Source of the DNA: Glutinoglossum americanum
Taxonomy: Eukaryota; Ascomycota; Geoglossomycetes; Geoglossales; Geoglossaceae
Direction: 5' to 3'
DNA length: 64,000 nt
NCBI GenBank assembly: GCA_020080175.1
Contig: JAGHQL010000139.1
Span: 1 to 64,000, forward strand
The notes below the pieces were generated by a model. It ran no database searches, was not told where the DNA came from, and saw only the letters and a program-made list of their open reading frames with translations. The position numbers were made by a program, and so were the translations under genes. Shown piece after piece: positions 22,037 to 33,942 of the stretch. Positions within the stretch are counted from its first letter, which is position 1. The number at the start of each line of letters is the position of its first letter.

Positions 22037-24909
22037 CTCATTTCACTGCCGTTACCCTCTTTCTGACATTGCGGGATTTCGGCTTTGTCCGGAGCCCCAG
22101 GATGCTAGCCGGTGTAAACAGGCGTATTTGCAAGTGCATTGGGGAGGTTGCCTAAATATTCGAAGGATATAGTCTATTTATGTTAGTCTATCTAGAAGGG
22201 AGCACGCTTGCAAATCTGTATACGAGGCGCTAACGAGTATTGACAGGTCCATAGTCGGTGTATCGTCGGTCAGTCAAATTGTATTCAACCCGACCAGATC
22301 ATGTCTATCCGCCCGCAGACACCTAAAATTTCGTAAGACTGCATAAGATATATGAACCAAAGATAAGTTAACCATACAACCGCACAACAAAATATCCACA
22401 CTGGGGCCGCAGGCAATTGGGTTCCCCCTAGCCCTGATCGAGGTCTGATATAGCATGCGCGGAATATCTTGGTTGAGCTTTTAGCAGTAGGCTAGAGACG
22501 GAATTAAGAACCAGACTAACACGGAAGCTAGGCTAAACGCTAGAATAAGTCATAGAAAATCACGGCCATATCCCCGATGTCACGGCCAACCAGCAAAGGG
22601 AGCTGGATCAGGTAGGTAATCCACGACGAGTGTGAAACCATCTGCCGGTGCCCTCCAATGGAACCCGAGCAACACTCCAGCCTCATAATTCCAAATAGCA
22701 TGCCAAGGCCCAAACGAAAGCACCTATATCGAAAAGCACTATCTGATGGGGGAATAGAAAGGACACCCTACCCCGTGATGAAGATGCCTTCCCCAAAAGA
22801 CAGCCAAATCGGGCCGAATCACGTGTCGCCAACGAAAACGGCGCTATACCACAAACAAACCCTACGAATTCCCTTACCACTTTTTCGTCAAGTCTCTCAA
22901 CCGTATCGTTGCACTTCCCCCCGCTACCGAGAGGCACCTATACCGTAAGCGGAAGCGAAAATTTCGCCCACTTTTTCGTCAAATCTCTCAGTTTCGCCGG
23001 CCCCGCCCAGCCCTGTGAGCCGTCGTCGGCCGTTCTGGGAATGGTTGTTGGTTGGTGGGTTTGGGATTTACCCATTCTCCTTCGCGGGGCACGTTTTCGC
23101 CGGATGAGTTGGTCCCGTACGCATGGCTTGTACGTAGGTCTCTTACCATTCGCGTTTGCGGATTGTTGAGCTTGTTGCTCTAGCTCAGTCTTGCTGTAGC
23201 TTGAACGGTGCGTGCTGAACCTGCAGGGAGAGAGATGTGGATGACAGCAAGTTTTTTTGTCTCATCGTGGCAGCGAATGCAAAATGCAAAATACAGAACC
23301 GGGGCCGACTAAAGCTCCATATCTATTTTCGGTAGGGAAAATAAAAGCAGTAAGCATAATCCCTTCTAGTCCAGTTTCTATTTTCCACTCACCTCCTCTC
23401 CCATAATGTTTCTTTTTGTGTGGTCGCTATTGACTAATTAATAAGGAATTCTAGGCTCGAGACGGGCTTTTGCGCTCTCCTTTACTTCTATTTCCTCGCA
23501 GTGCAGAATATCCGAGAAAAAATTTGCTTGAATTTCCGATAATGAGTCGTGGAATAGTCTGTCCTTCATTCGTTTTGTGCTGCCTGAGGGACTTTTATCA
23601 CCGGCCAGAGATTGGTGGAAGCGATTTTTCTAAACTTTTTTTTTTACGTAGTGCCTTGCGTATTGTTGGATTGACGGCGAAAAAAATACCAATAAGGAGG
23701 TCTGGACCGGGGCTTACCAAATCCAACTTAAAAAGTTGTACGAATAGCATCCTGCGCGTATGTTTCATCGCATTCCAAGGCCCCCCCGTCTTGATATGAT
23801 CTAGAACGCTGGAGTCAAAAATCGGATAGCGACCGCGGGTCGTTTTGAAGTATATTAAAATCTTTCCCCGGGGTTGGGCCGGTTGACTGGGTGATTTGCT
23901 ATATATTTATTAATGGAAGTTCTAGATTGGCGGGCGGATGCAGGTTTTCTGCCCTACCCCGCGCATTACAAGGGGTTTGCACCACCATACTGTTCGTTTG
24001 TATTCTCTTCCCCGGTTCGGATGCGTCCTTAATTATCGCAAATTCGTGGGAGGATTAGCTAACCAGTCAGAGTACTTACCAATAAGCTGGAGCCCAACGG
24101 CGTAAGAAAGCAATAAACTAACGAGGATAGTTGATCGGCCCATGTGGGATCACTCTGCAACCCGTTTCCCGTCAAGGGATGTGGAGCGGCACTAAATCGT
24201 TAGCTTACATGGGCATGATGATCGACAAGCCCATCTCGGTCGCTCCATTTCGTCATCTCCTTTTCCCGGCAGGTAACTGGCTAGAGCAAGATGGAAATTT
24301 AGAACCAGCACCTGCGCGCATGGGATAGATTACCTTGTTGCTTGCCTACCCGGTCAGCGACCCTGATGGAGGGAAATGCCGAAAGAAACCCCGAGAGCAC
24401 AGACGGGAAATCGACGTGTTCGGGTATCCCTGCCGGACAAGGTTTACGCAGATCCCACCCCAAAGGTAAAGATTAAAAATCAGTGTCAGCATATCCCGTT
24501 ACAAGGAAAGTTGCTGTCCCAACGGAGGTAAATGTTTTCATGAATCCGGGCCAATGGGGCGAACAACCTATGTATCTCAGATTCTGAAACAGGCCTCTAC
24601 TTCCCTCCACCTACAGCGCGGGGGATCCTGGCGATCGCTGTCGCACGGTGTAGTGCAGAGAGAGCAAACAGACCCGCATGGAGCCAAGCTTGAGCATGCA
24701 GCCACTGTTTGGCCCGGTAACCACCCACTAACCCTCGGATGCTTACTATACATTGAGTCGACTCGAAAACAGGAAAATTTGAGGGATAGAATCTCTGTTT
24801 CGTCCGGATCTTCTGATATATCTACGGGTTTCCGCATCTTCTCCGTCCCCCCCACCCGCCGCCTACCGGTAAAAAAAGTCCCTTAATTCTAACTTAATCC
24901 ATCTCAACC
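22037..24909. other. Long region without a supported gene
   Basis: About 2.9 kb between the kinase fragment and the catalase gene. The frames are short, overlap across strands and carry no domain. The segment just upstream of 24910 should contain the catalase promoter; no clear TATA box was found. Confidence 0.45.
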
Positions 24910-27351
24910 ATGCGATCACTCATTGCAGTGCTCCCCGCACTTGCGGGCGTCGCAATGGCGAACTGCCCGTATGCCCGTGGTGATTCTGATAGCGTCCATG
25001 CCAACCTCCGCCGTGAGGATGGTAGCGCTCCGGGGGCGACAGAGAAGTTCCTAGAGCAGTTCTATGAGAACGACGGGAAGGGCACTGTCATGACGAGTGA
25101 TGCTGGTATGCCTATGGAGGATCAGAATAGCTTAAAGGCTGGAGAGAGAGGTCCGACCATGCTGGAGGATTTCATCTTCCGCCAGAAGATTCAGCATTTT
25201 GACCACGAGAGGGTTCCTGAACGAGCTGTGCACGCTCGCGGTGCTGGTATGGGACTCTACTTCCCTTCTTGCTTTTAGGCCTCTCAAAACTGACTCGAGA
25301 TTTCTTACATAGGCGCCCACGGGGTCTTTACATCTTATGGAGACTATTCGAACATCACTGCCGCTTCATTCCTCTGCGGTAAGGGTAAGGAAACACCAGT
25401 CTTTGTCCGGTTCTCCACCGTTGCCGGGAGTCGGGGAAGTGCAGATACGGCCCGTGATGTTCATGGATTCGCGACTCGGTTCTATACGGATGAGGGGAAT
25501 TTCGGTAGGTTCATGATTTAGGAAAGGGAGATGTATATCCACGCGGCTGACCTAAGCGTATGCTGTGTGTCGCAGACATCGTCGGCAACAACATCCCTGT
25601 CTTCTTCATACAGGACGCCATTAAATTCCCCGACCTCGTCCACTCCGTCAAACCCAACCCGGATAGCGAGATACCGCAGGCTGCCACCGCGCATGATACT
25701 GCCTGGGACTTTTTCAGCCAACAGCCCAGCACGCTGAACACGCTCTTCTGGGCTATGGCCGGTAATGGCATTGTGCGGTCTTACCGCCACATGGACGGTT
25801 TCGGTGTGCACACCTTCCGCCTTGTTACCGATGATGGCAAGTCCAAGCTTGTCAAGTGGCATTGGAAGACCCTCCAGGGAAAGGCTAGTCTCGTCTGGGA
25901 GGAAGCTCAGGTCGCTGCCGGGAAGAATGCCGATATGCATCGACAGGACCTCTTTGATTCAATCAAGGAAGGGAAGTTCCCTGAGTGGGAGGTGAGTCCG
26001 CTGCCTAAGTTCCTTTGGGTACTCAGCATGTAGGGCTGACGAGTGAATTACACAGCTTGGCGTCCAGATCATGGAAGAATCAGATCAGCTCAGATTCGGC
26101 TTCGACCTTCTCGACCCCACAAAATTTGTTCCTGAAGAGCTCGTCCCCGTCACACCAATTGGAAAGATGACGCTGAACCTCAACCCAAAGAACTACTTCG
26201 CTGAGACCGAGCAGATCATGGTAAGTCCGCAAAGCCACCCCTCGTGACGGCCCAGCCCACTGACTTTCCCGCAGTTCCAACCCGGCCACATCGTCCGTGG
26301 TATCGACTTTACTGAAGACCCGCTTCTCCAGGGCCGTCTGTTCTCCTACCTGGATACCCAGCTGAACCGAAATGGGGGGCCGAACTTTGAGCAGATCCCC
26401 ATCAACCGCCCGCGTGTACCTATTCACAACAACAACCGCGACGGCGCCGGCCAGATGTACATCCCACTTAATAACGCCGCCTATACGCCCAACACACTCA
26501 ATGATGGATCACCTCAGCAGGCCAACCAGACTGTGAACAACGGCTTCTTTACCGCCCCTGGCCGTACCGTCACAGGGAAACTCCTCCGCGCTGTTTCATC
26601 TACCTTTGCTGACGTCTGGTCGCAGCCGCGCCTTTTCTATAATTCCCTTGTGCCTGTTGAACAGCAGTTCCTGATCAACGCTATACGGTTTGAGACAAGC
26701 CATATCCAATCCTCGGTCGTCAAACAGAACGTAGTCATTCAGCTCAACCGCGTCGACAACGACCTCGCGAAGCGTGTTGCTCGTGTCATCGGTGTTGCGC
26801 CTCCAGCGCCTGATCCAAAGTTTTACAATAACAACAAGACAGATTTTGTCAGTATTTTTAGCAAGCCCTTGCTTAAAATCGACGGTCTTAAGGTCGGCAT
26901 ACTGGCATCAGTCGCGCCGGCGTTGGGAGGGAGTAACTCCTCACTTAAACAGGCCACCATGCTCAAAGATGCATTCCAAAAGGATGGTGCTGACGTAATC
27001 ATCGTGGGTGAGACGCTCAGCCCCGGCATCGACCAGACCTACTCCGCCGCTGACGCGACCGGCTTCGACGGAATAATTATCACTGATGGTACCGACGCAT
27101 TGTTCAAGCCTAATGCTTCGTCCACTCTCTTCCCAACTGGCCGCCCTGGCCAGATAGTGACGGATGGGTACCGTTGGGGCAAACCTATCGGCGCATTGGG
27201 CAGCGGGAGTTCGGCGCTACCTGCTGCTGGTGTCAACCAGGGGCCAGGAGTTTTCGTGGCGGACTCTGCCTCACTGAGCAAGTTCGTAGGTTTATTCGAA
27301 AATGGCTTGAAGACATTCAAGTTCTTGGATAGATTCCCTTTGGATAGTTAG
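24910..27351 (+). CDS. Secreted large-subunit catalase
   Basis: Five exons, 24910-25246, 25313-25504, 25576-25991, 26056-26220 and 26275-27351, give 728 residues, the normal size for clade-2 fungal catalases (CatB/CAT-3 type). A signal peptide opens the protein ([17 protein letters not shown]). The catalytic His is about residue 108 ([11 protein letters not shown]), the active-site Asn about 181 ([14 protein letters not shown]), and the haem-proximal Tyr about 395 (RLFSYLDTQ). The last 150 residues ([13 protein letters not shown] ... [12 protein letters not shown]-like) form the flavodoxin/glutamine-amidotransferase-like domain typical of large-subunit catalases. It should break down hydrogen peroxide outside the cell or in the wall. 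All motif residues are intact. Confidence 0.96.
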
Positions 27352-27845
27352 TAAGGTCGCTGGTTGATGATCGCACTGTATAACAAAGAAGACGTAATGA
27401 CAAGGCAAAGATTCTATGATTAGAGTCTATATATCTGGCGCGCTCTGATGTAGATTACCCGCCTCAATCGATATATTGTCCTGGCAACTGCACCTCTGTG
27501 CGCGTGTGGCTCGGCTGCGACTCGAGAGCTTACGTCGAGAGATCACGTGGAACATGACAAAGACGCAGGTGAATATTTTATCTCGTTGCGGGTGAAATAC
27601 AAAATTTGAAGGTGATCGGGTTTGACTAACTACAAATAATCTGTATTCATGATCACGGATTTATTGAATGGCATCAACTTACACGTGACAAAAATTTGTT
27701 GACTCATCGCTAAAGAGCAGTCTTGACTCCTCAGCCCTGCGTAACTACTGCGTTATCTTTTTTACAACTCCCAGGCAGCGCCTGAATATCAAGCTACCCT
27801 CCGCACCCTCAGGAACGCAGGTCGAACAGCTAAGCCATCGCGACG
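27352..27845. other. Intergenic, no gene seen
   Basis: Spacer between catalase and F-box genes, which are in tandem on the plus strand. No coding signal is visible. Confidence 0.5.
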
Positions 27846-29512
27846 ATGCCGCAAACCAGAAGCAGTCTGAAAGCCCAAGCACTAGCTGCTAGGCCTGTGA
27901 ATCGATCGGACCCATTCGATGTTCTGGATGACCTGTGTATCGACTTCATCTTTCGCCATTTCTCTCCCACCGACATTGTCCGTTGTGGAGTCGTTAGCAG
28001 GCATTGGAGGACAACGGTTCAGTATAATCTGCGAAGATCTGTTATTCGCCGTCATTACCCCTATGCATGGAATGAAAAGGATTTCGACAATATAACCACA
28101 GAAGAAGAACTGTTTGTAAAATTCAGACGTCTTAGTGAGTACAACTAATGCACCTCAGAAAGCAGTTGGCGCCACCCATTCTGACATTGCGGACAAACAG
28201 CCTATCAAGAGTGTGCGATCAAAAGCGGTGAAGCAACGTGGCTTCGGAAGTTTACCGGTGCCGACCGGTACTGCATTGCGGGAAACTACTTTGCCTGGCA
28301 CTCAGAGAATAACACAGAGATTAGCTGGCAGAAACTAACTGGTACTGGGGAACATGGATTGCTTGTTGGCGGAGTGAGGCGAGTGCGGCTTAGACGATAT
28401 ATGCCGCATCTGGAGAAAGCGGTCAAGGCAAAGCATATGCTATTAAATGAGGACGGGTTCCTATTCCTGAGGCTAGCTGTTAGCTGCCCCCCCCCAGAAT
28501 GGCGTGAGGATCAAGATTCTCAGACGTAGGTCCCCTCCTAGAGGTTACGCAAAGAACTTATAGTATATATGATGGACCACTGATTTCGACCTCCTTCAGG
28601 GATTTGGTTATATCACTCAGAACTGGTGGGGTTATTTGGTCCAAGAAATATCCTTTTGGACGAATTAGCAAATCGGCTATGCCCCTTTCTATGGGAAAAG
28701 AGAGAATCTACTTTCTCACTCCTTTCACCTCTGGCATTCCCCCTCCTGGAACCACTCTCGTAGCGGCCAATATTGGGGATGGAGAGATATTATACACTGT
28801 TCATATTGCAAGTCAAACTTTGTCTGGGGGTGATTTTCAAGGGCTGTTAAAATTCATCCGCATCCGCGACAAGGAGTATATTATCAACCTTGACGGAGGC
28901 GACTCTAATCTTCATGGGCCAAACTTTACCATCCTTGACGCTACAACTGGTGCTATCTTGCAGAGGATTTCATACGGGAACTATTACGGCCGGCAGGTCA
29001 TGGCCCATCCTAACTTGCCTGCCTTCGCCCTGTGGTCTGACCCTGGATATTGTGTGTCAGCCTTAGGGAATAACCCTATCTATGTTCAGACGTTTTCGCT
29101 GCTGGAGGATGGCACATTTGCTAGGACTCGCATGGATTTAATTGCGAGAAAGCCGGAATACAATTGGGTCCGGAACCTCAAGGTGCACCCGTTCACGATG
29201 CGGGGCTTCTGGAACCGACATTCCGACGTGCGCATCGTCAATATTAAAAGGCTGGAAGGATCCGAAATATCTGACCTCAAATACAACGTACACGGGCATA
29301 TCGACAACTGGTACTCCATTGTCTCTGACATTCCCATTACCCTTCCCTCGCGAACCGAGAGCGGAGAGAGGCGCAAGTGTCCTATTTCAGAAACTGAGCT
29401 AGGGAATACCCTGCCAGTATTAGTGGATGACAGGAAAGTGCTGGTCAGCTCTAATTGCTTTCAGTCGTCCATGAAGAACGTCTACATATTCAGTTTTGGG
29501 CCGGATTGGTAG
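27846..29512 (+). CDS. F-box protein
   Basis: Three exons, 27846-28134, 28210-28525 and 28600-29512, join in phase to give 505 residues. An F-box lies at about residues 23-65 (DPFDVLDDLCIDFIFRHFSPTDIVRCGVVSRHWR), the segment that binds Skp1 in SCF ubiquitin ligases. The middle exon holds the GNYFAWHSENN stretch common after the F-box in ascomycete members. The C-terminal part (VISLRTGGVIWSKKYPFG ... YIFSFGPDW) has a beta-propeller-like feel with repeated strand/turn patterns, but I cannot name a substrate-binding fold. The first intron is placed at a GTGAGT donor and an AAG acceptor. It is the least certain junction. Confidence 0.78.
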
Positions 29513-30124
29513 CTGCTCTGTTGGCTGAGCGGAATGAGCGGGCTAAGGTGATGGCGTTTAGGCACGGTTCGCTACAGGGTTTCATAAACGTCGACTGTTA
29601 GGGACAGCGAGGATTTCATTGGGAGGTGCGATTCACAAGAGGGAGCGTGTGTTTTTCACATTAGGTTTGGGAACTAGCACTGGGGTAACGTCGTATGACT
29701 TAGAAATAGTGAAAATTGTGGGCTATCATCCATGCTAGCTCCCCATCTTATGCTCTCCTCATACGCAGGTGGCCACTCTTGAACTGGTAACCACAGTATC
29801 CGGAGATAAGTGCTCCGTGTGACAAACGTGGCCCTTATTTACCACGTAGGTCATTGCCCGGACCTAAACATCCGCTAAAGTATATATGCTATGCCTGTGG
29901 CCTGTATGCGACTTTACAGGAGAGGCGATGGTAGTATTGCTTGTTAGGTGTGCTAGTCTCGGGCCTCTCAATGGTAGTTGGGTCACCCAGTTCGAGGGGG
30001 ATTCAATCCTAACGGCACAGAATGGGTTAGTATTGGAAATTGGCGCTCTAGTACGGTGTTGACGCAATATATCTTCCTATTCTTTTATTATTTAGTTAAC
30101 ACCTCAAATGCAAGCATTAGCACA
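29513..30124. other. Intergenic, no gene seen
   Basis: No domain-bearing frame between the F-box gene and the short inverted-repeat element. Confidence 0.5.
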
Positions 30125-30126
30125 TA

Positions 30127-30591
30127 GAGTCCGAGATGGCCGGCTGCAAGCGGATGGCTGGTTGCAACGCTTTGGCGAATCCCACCAAAATTGTATGGCA
30201 AAGGAGACCACGAGCATAATTTTTCGTGGGCTTATACTACTTCTGTTAGTTCTTGTGTACCCTCCAAAACTGCAGGTTCACTAACTATTCTAGTTGCTCA
30301 GTTCAAGCTATGCTGTTTTATATCAATTCAATTCTATCGATTTTCCATGCAAGTTTTACTCGAAATTTTGCATGGCAAAATATTATCTGCACCATGCAAC
30401 ATCCTAAATTTTCTCAAATTGTGTCAACTAATGAAAAAAGTCGCCTAGGTAGCAGTATTTCTCTATCGTGCAAAAAATCTAAATGCTGTTGGCAGGTTTG
30501 ATGGAGTATTCTATCTTTCATGGTCAGTTGACATTCACTACTCGATTTTGGTGGGGTTCGCGAAGACGTTGCAACCAGCCATCTCTGACTT
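30127..30591. mobile_element. Short non-autonomous element (MITE-like) with pogo-related ends
   Basis: The left end (GAGTCCGAGATGGC) is identical for 14 bases to the terminus of the pogo element at 2570 and is preceded by TA. The two ends are inverted copies over about 50 bp, sharing GATGGCTGGTTGCAACG and a CCCACCAAAAT block. The left end carries an extra motif copy, as in the full-length element. The interior (about 365 bp) is AT-rich, has no transposase reading, and contains a small hairpin (CATGCAA/TTGCATG) near 30346-30376. This fits a MITE mobilised by a pogo-type transposase. The right-hand TA is not preserved. Confidence 0.78.
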
Positions 30592-31880
30592 CAACAGTCA
30601 ACGTTAATTCTACGGCAATAAGGGCACGGAAATCAACAGCCTGGACGGAACAGCTGATGCAGTGATCTCTAATGACCAAACCCATTACGATCCGTACCCT
30701 TTGCCTTGTAATTCAGTTCCCTTGTGTGAGTTAACGCAGCCGTACATACCCTACTCCCTCGCGCCCCCATTGGGCGCCACCGCAATGAGAAGCTGCTGGT
30801 CGGCTCGCAACCCGTGCCTACTGAACGGACAACTGCCTGATAATGACCACCAACGGGTAACCGTAATAGTCCCAACTAACCAACCCAGATATCAACGTCA
30901 GGGAGAGTAAAGTGTAGGGCCATGGTCGTTTAATGCGACAGGGATTCCCTTGCAACCTAACAGGTCTGATTCCGGGTCCAAGCGGCCCCGTGTGTCCCTC
31001 GAGTTCGCAGGAATGGGCTCCACGCGTACGAGTTGCATAGCGTTTTGCGTGCCATGCGCCGTTCGACATCCGCCAGACCCCTAGCAGTTACCCTTACCTG
31101 CGGGGCCGGATGTGATTTTCCTGTGTTGACCACCTTGTGTCCGATGTAACTTCTACTTTTGGCAAAATTCCTGCCATATTATGACATAACGGACCTCGCA
31201 TCCCGTCGGAAAGCAAGCACCCGGATATCCTCCTCAATGCTAACCACGTTGTCGAGTAGTTTGGATCTTGCTTCACGAGTCAGACGACATCGGATGCATC
31301 CTACCGGTGTCATAGGACAAGGGGCTTGGCAACCCGCATTTCTTTTGTCCCCGGCCACGCAGCGAAAAATCCGATGTGTGATAGAAATCTAGTAAGGGGA
31401 CGTGGGGATCCGGTGGCAAAGAATAATAGTCCGGGGAACCCGCATGAAAGCACCAATGGAAAATGTGATGAGGACATAAAAGCTTGGATACACCATACAC
31501 GCTGTTAGGCTGCGCACAATGTAGCACCAAGGGGTACAATAATTAATGCAACGTACGGCAGCAGCCCGCCCTCACCATCCAACGTTTAACGTCATAAGAG
31601 CGAAGTCACAGTGAACCGGGCTCACAACCTGCTGAATTCTCATCGCTAAGGTATTCTAGTTGCTCCAGCGATTGGGGAACGATGCGTCTTAGCACTATTG
31701 CTGCTATTTAGTCGTCGAGCAGGACTAAAGGAGGACATACGATAGTGGGTTGGGCGGGTGATTCCTTACGCTTCGTTTTCTTTCTCCGTTGGATTGTGTC
31801 ACTCGGTAGACCACACCGCGTGCTCCCGACTTTGGTATCACTCAACCCAGTTCGATTCCCCAACTGCCCCACATCCGTAG
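30592..31880. other. Region without a supported gene
   Basis: About 1.3 kb with short frames only. A stretch near 31790-31870 looks superficially like tRNA A- and B-box sequence but does not fold as a tRNA. Confidence 0.4.
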
Positions 31881-31892
31881 AGTATATATACC
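31881..31892 (+). promoter_or_regulatory. Candidate TATA box upstream of the small secreted protein gene
   Basis: AGTATATATA at 31881-31890 is the only strong TATA-like motif upstream of the start at 32062. It would imply a 5' leader of about 140 bases, which is pyrimidine-rich as often seen in filamentous fungi. Confidence 0.4.
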
Positions 31893-32061
31893 CTAGACCT
31901 CCTCTAGTAATTCTCCCCCGTTAGCCCCCCTCTCAATTCCAAAGAGACTCACCAAAATTTAGTAGCTTTCAGTACCCGAACCACCATCTTACCAAACCTA
32001 CCCCATCTTCCAGCCCTCCCAAACTAAAGGCTCTATTTTAGCCAGGGTCTCGTGTGCGGTC

Positions 32062-32772
32062 ATGCATATCTTCTATCTAGCCTCGTTGGCGCTCCCCTTT
32101 CTAGCCGCCGCGCTGCCCCAGCCGGACGCGAACCTCATGGTTCGGCAAGCCACAACTACGATTTATCCGAGCCTGCTCATCCCCCTCATCCAGGGCCAGA
32201 ACACTCCGCAGGGAACACAATACACCGGCGGGGTGAAGCTGGTTTGTGACAGTTATGGCTGTTCAAATGAGGTTCGCTCCGCTCATTAGAACATCATCCC
32301 CCACAGAGTAGAGTGACAAGTTAACCAAAATGCCGTGCTCTCCAGATCCAGATGGAAGTGTCCTTCGATGTCCCCCCCAATTATGCCACCGCCTGTGCCC
32401 TCAAAATAATCATGGACGGGAGTTGGGAGGTGAAAGGGGATTTGCCTCAAGAATACCAGATCGTGTCTATCACGGGGATAAATGAGATCACAGATACCTT
32501 TAATTCGCACCCACAACCAGGGGAGATAGTTGGGTATTTTTCGGTAAGATAAACTGAATAAAATTCTGAATATTAGTAGGTGCTGACAATGCACGCAACA
32601 TCCCGGGTAGGTGGACAACGCGGGCAATGTGGTGACCAGCAGCCCTCTTTCAGTTTCGTGCAGCCCAGGGACTCACGAGTTCATTATGAGCTCAGCCGGA
32701 GGCTCGGTGGACCTGTGGTGGTGGGGTACGTATTGGCCTATACTCGAGGATCCAAAAAACCCAATGGTCTGA
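32062..32772 (+). CDS. Small secreted protein of unknown function
   Basis: Three exons, 32062-32271, 32346-32543 and 32611-32772, give 189 residues. The protein begins with a strong signal peptide (MHIFYLASLALPFLAAALPQ). The mature part is a compact beta-rich sequence with only a few cysteines (CDSYGC, ATACAL, VSCSPG) and an aromatic patch near the C-terminus (DLWWWGTYWPIL). No membrane anchor is seen. I do not recognise a named family. Length, secretion and lack of domains are typical of fungal effector-like or wall proteins. Donor 1 (GTTCGC) is weaker than the others. Confidence 0.7.
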
Positions 32773-33874
32773 CATGTCACAGAGACCACATATCCCCAGA
32801 ACGGCATCGTGTACGAGATGTACTAAGGCGGCGGGTGAGACTAAAGGGAATGGAAAGAACGACAAACAAAGATCGAGGAATCGCAGAGGGGCGAATATGT
32901 TTAAAGACCTAGATGCTATCGAATTACACTGATATTATCCAAACTGCGGCCCCAGTGATCCTATCGTGACATAACTGCGTCCAAGACGCATGAGGCTATT
33001 GATTTGAGCCCATATAGAAAGTGTGTAGTAAGTGTGTAGTAGACTAGACGATGTGAGGAGGTAGTCTTCGGCGTATTGCGTAGCAATTGGGTGGGGGCTG
33101 ACCACCTGACTCGGATCCCGCGACCAAAACCGCTATCGCCAACTGGATGGCAAAAAAAACGAAATACAGAATACGCTCAGCTCGAGGCGCGGATCTCTCA
33201 GGCGCCTAGTGCATTAAAGAAAACGAAGCTAAAAGTGTTCTTCGTAACATATTAGGATGGCTCGCAAATGGTAGCACCGAACAGGTCACGAGTCCTGTCG
33301 ACCACCCCTTGGCATTTATTCGCGATGTCCCAATAACTAAACAAACTTCTTGAATTAACGTGACATTGTAATTTTATTATATTTTATATTTCTTAATAAA
33401 GAATTTTTTATTTTTTCATTTGTAGTAAAATTAATACGGACAGTTATTCATTGTATCTGCTACTTTTAATCGGTTTGAAGGGTATGGATACCGGTTCTAA
33501 AATTTATCAGCATATTGACTTTTGAATCCCTATTTTAGTTACAATCGAACTTTTTGGCATATTTTCATAGAGTTACCTGTAGCACCTCGGAGCAAAGACT
33601 TGCCCCCCTATCAGTTCTTAGAATAGCAAAGGCGGCGAGCGCCGGGCGAGCCATCGCCTCTAGCGCGTCGCCTCGTTGCCTCGCCTTAGGCAACGGCACC
33701 GCCATTGGAGAGGGCTACGCGCTTTGACCCCTATTGCCACCCAGATGTCTCACGTATACCGACACTTTTTGCCTGGGGCTGAGCTTGGAAGCGGTGCTCG
33801 TATTCACTAATTCCTGGTGGCTGAACGGGTAGATGAGCGCCTCTAGCTATCTCTACTGGCTCACTTCTGAAGGG
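32773..33874. other. Intergenic with an AT-rich patch and a GC-rich patch
   Basis: 33360-33450 is strongly AT-rich (long A/T runs) and is followed at about 33625-33710 by a GC-rich segment with repeated GCCTCG/CGCCTC words that can pair with each other. No coding signal. It may be an eroded repeat. Confidence 0.4.
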
Positions 33875-33882
33875 TATATAAA
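33875..33882 (+). promoter_or_regulatory. TATA box of the caspase-like gene
   Basis: TATATAAA lies about 60 bases before the start codon at 33943, a good position for a core promoter with a short leader. Confidence 0.55.
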
Positions 33883-33942
33883 GCCTAACAGCGTCGCCGC
33901 CTTGGCTGGCATTAATTACTGGAGCACGTTGCGCAGTACCTT

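Noticed and set aside
31790-31875. tRNA-like sequence with a GTTCGATTC box
   Set aside because: The bases either side of the TTCGATT loop do not pair as a T stem, and no acceptor stem closes. It is not a tRNA, though an eroded tRNA-derived repeat cannot be excluded.
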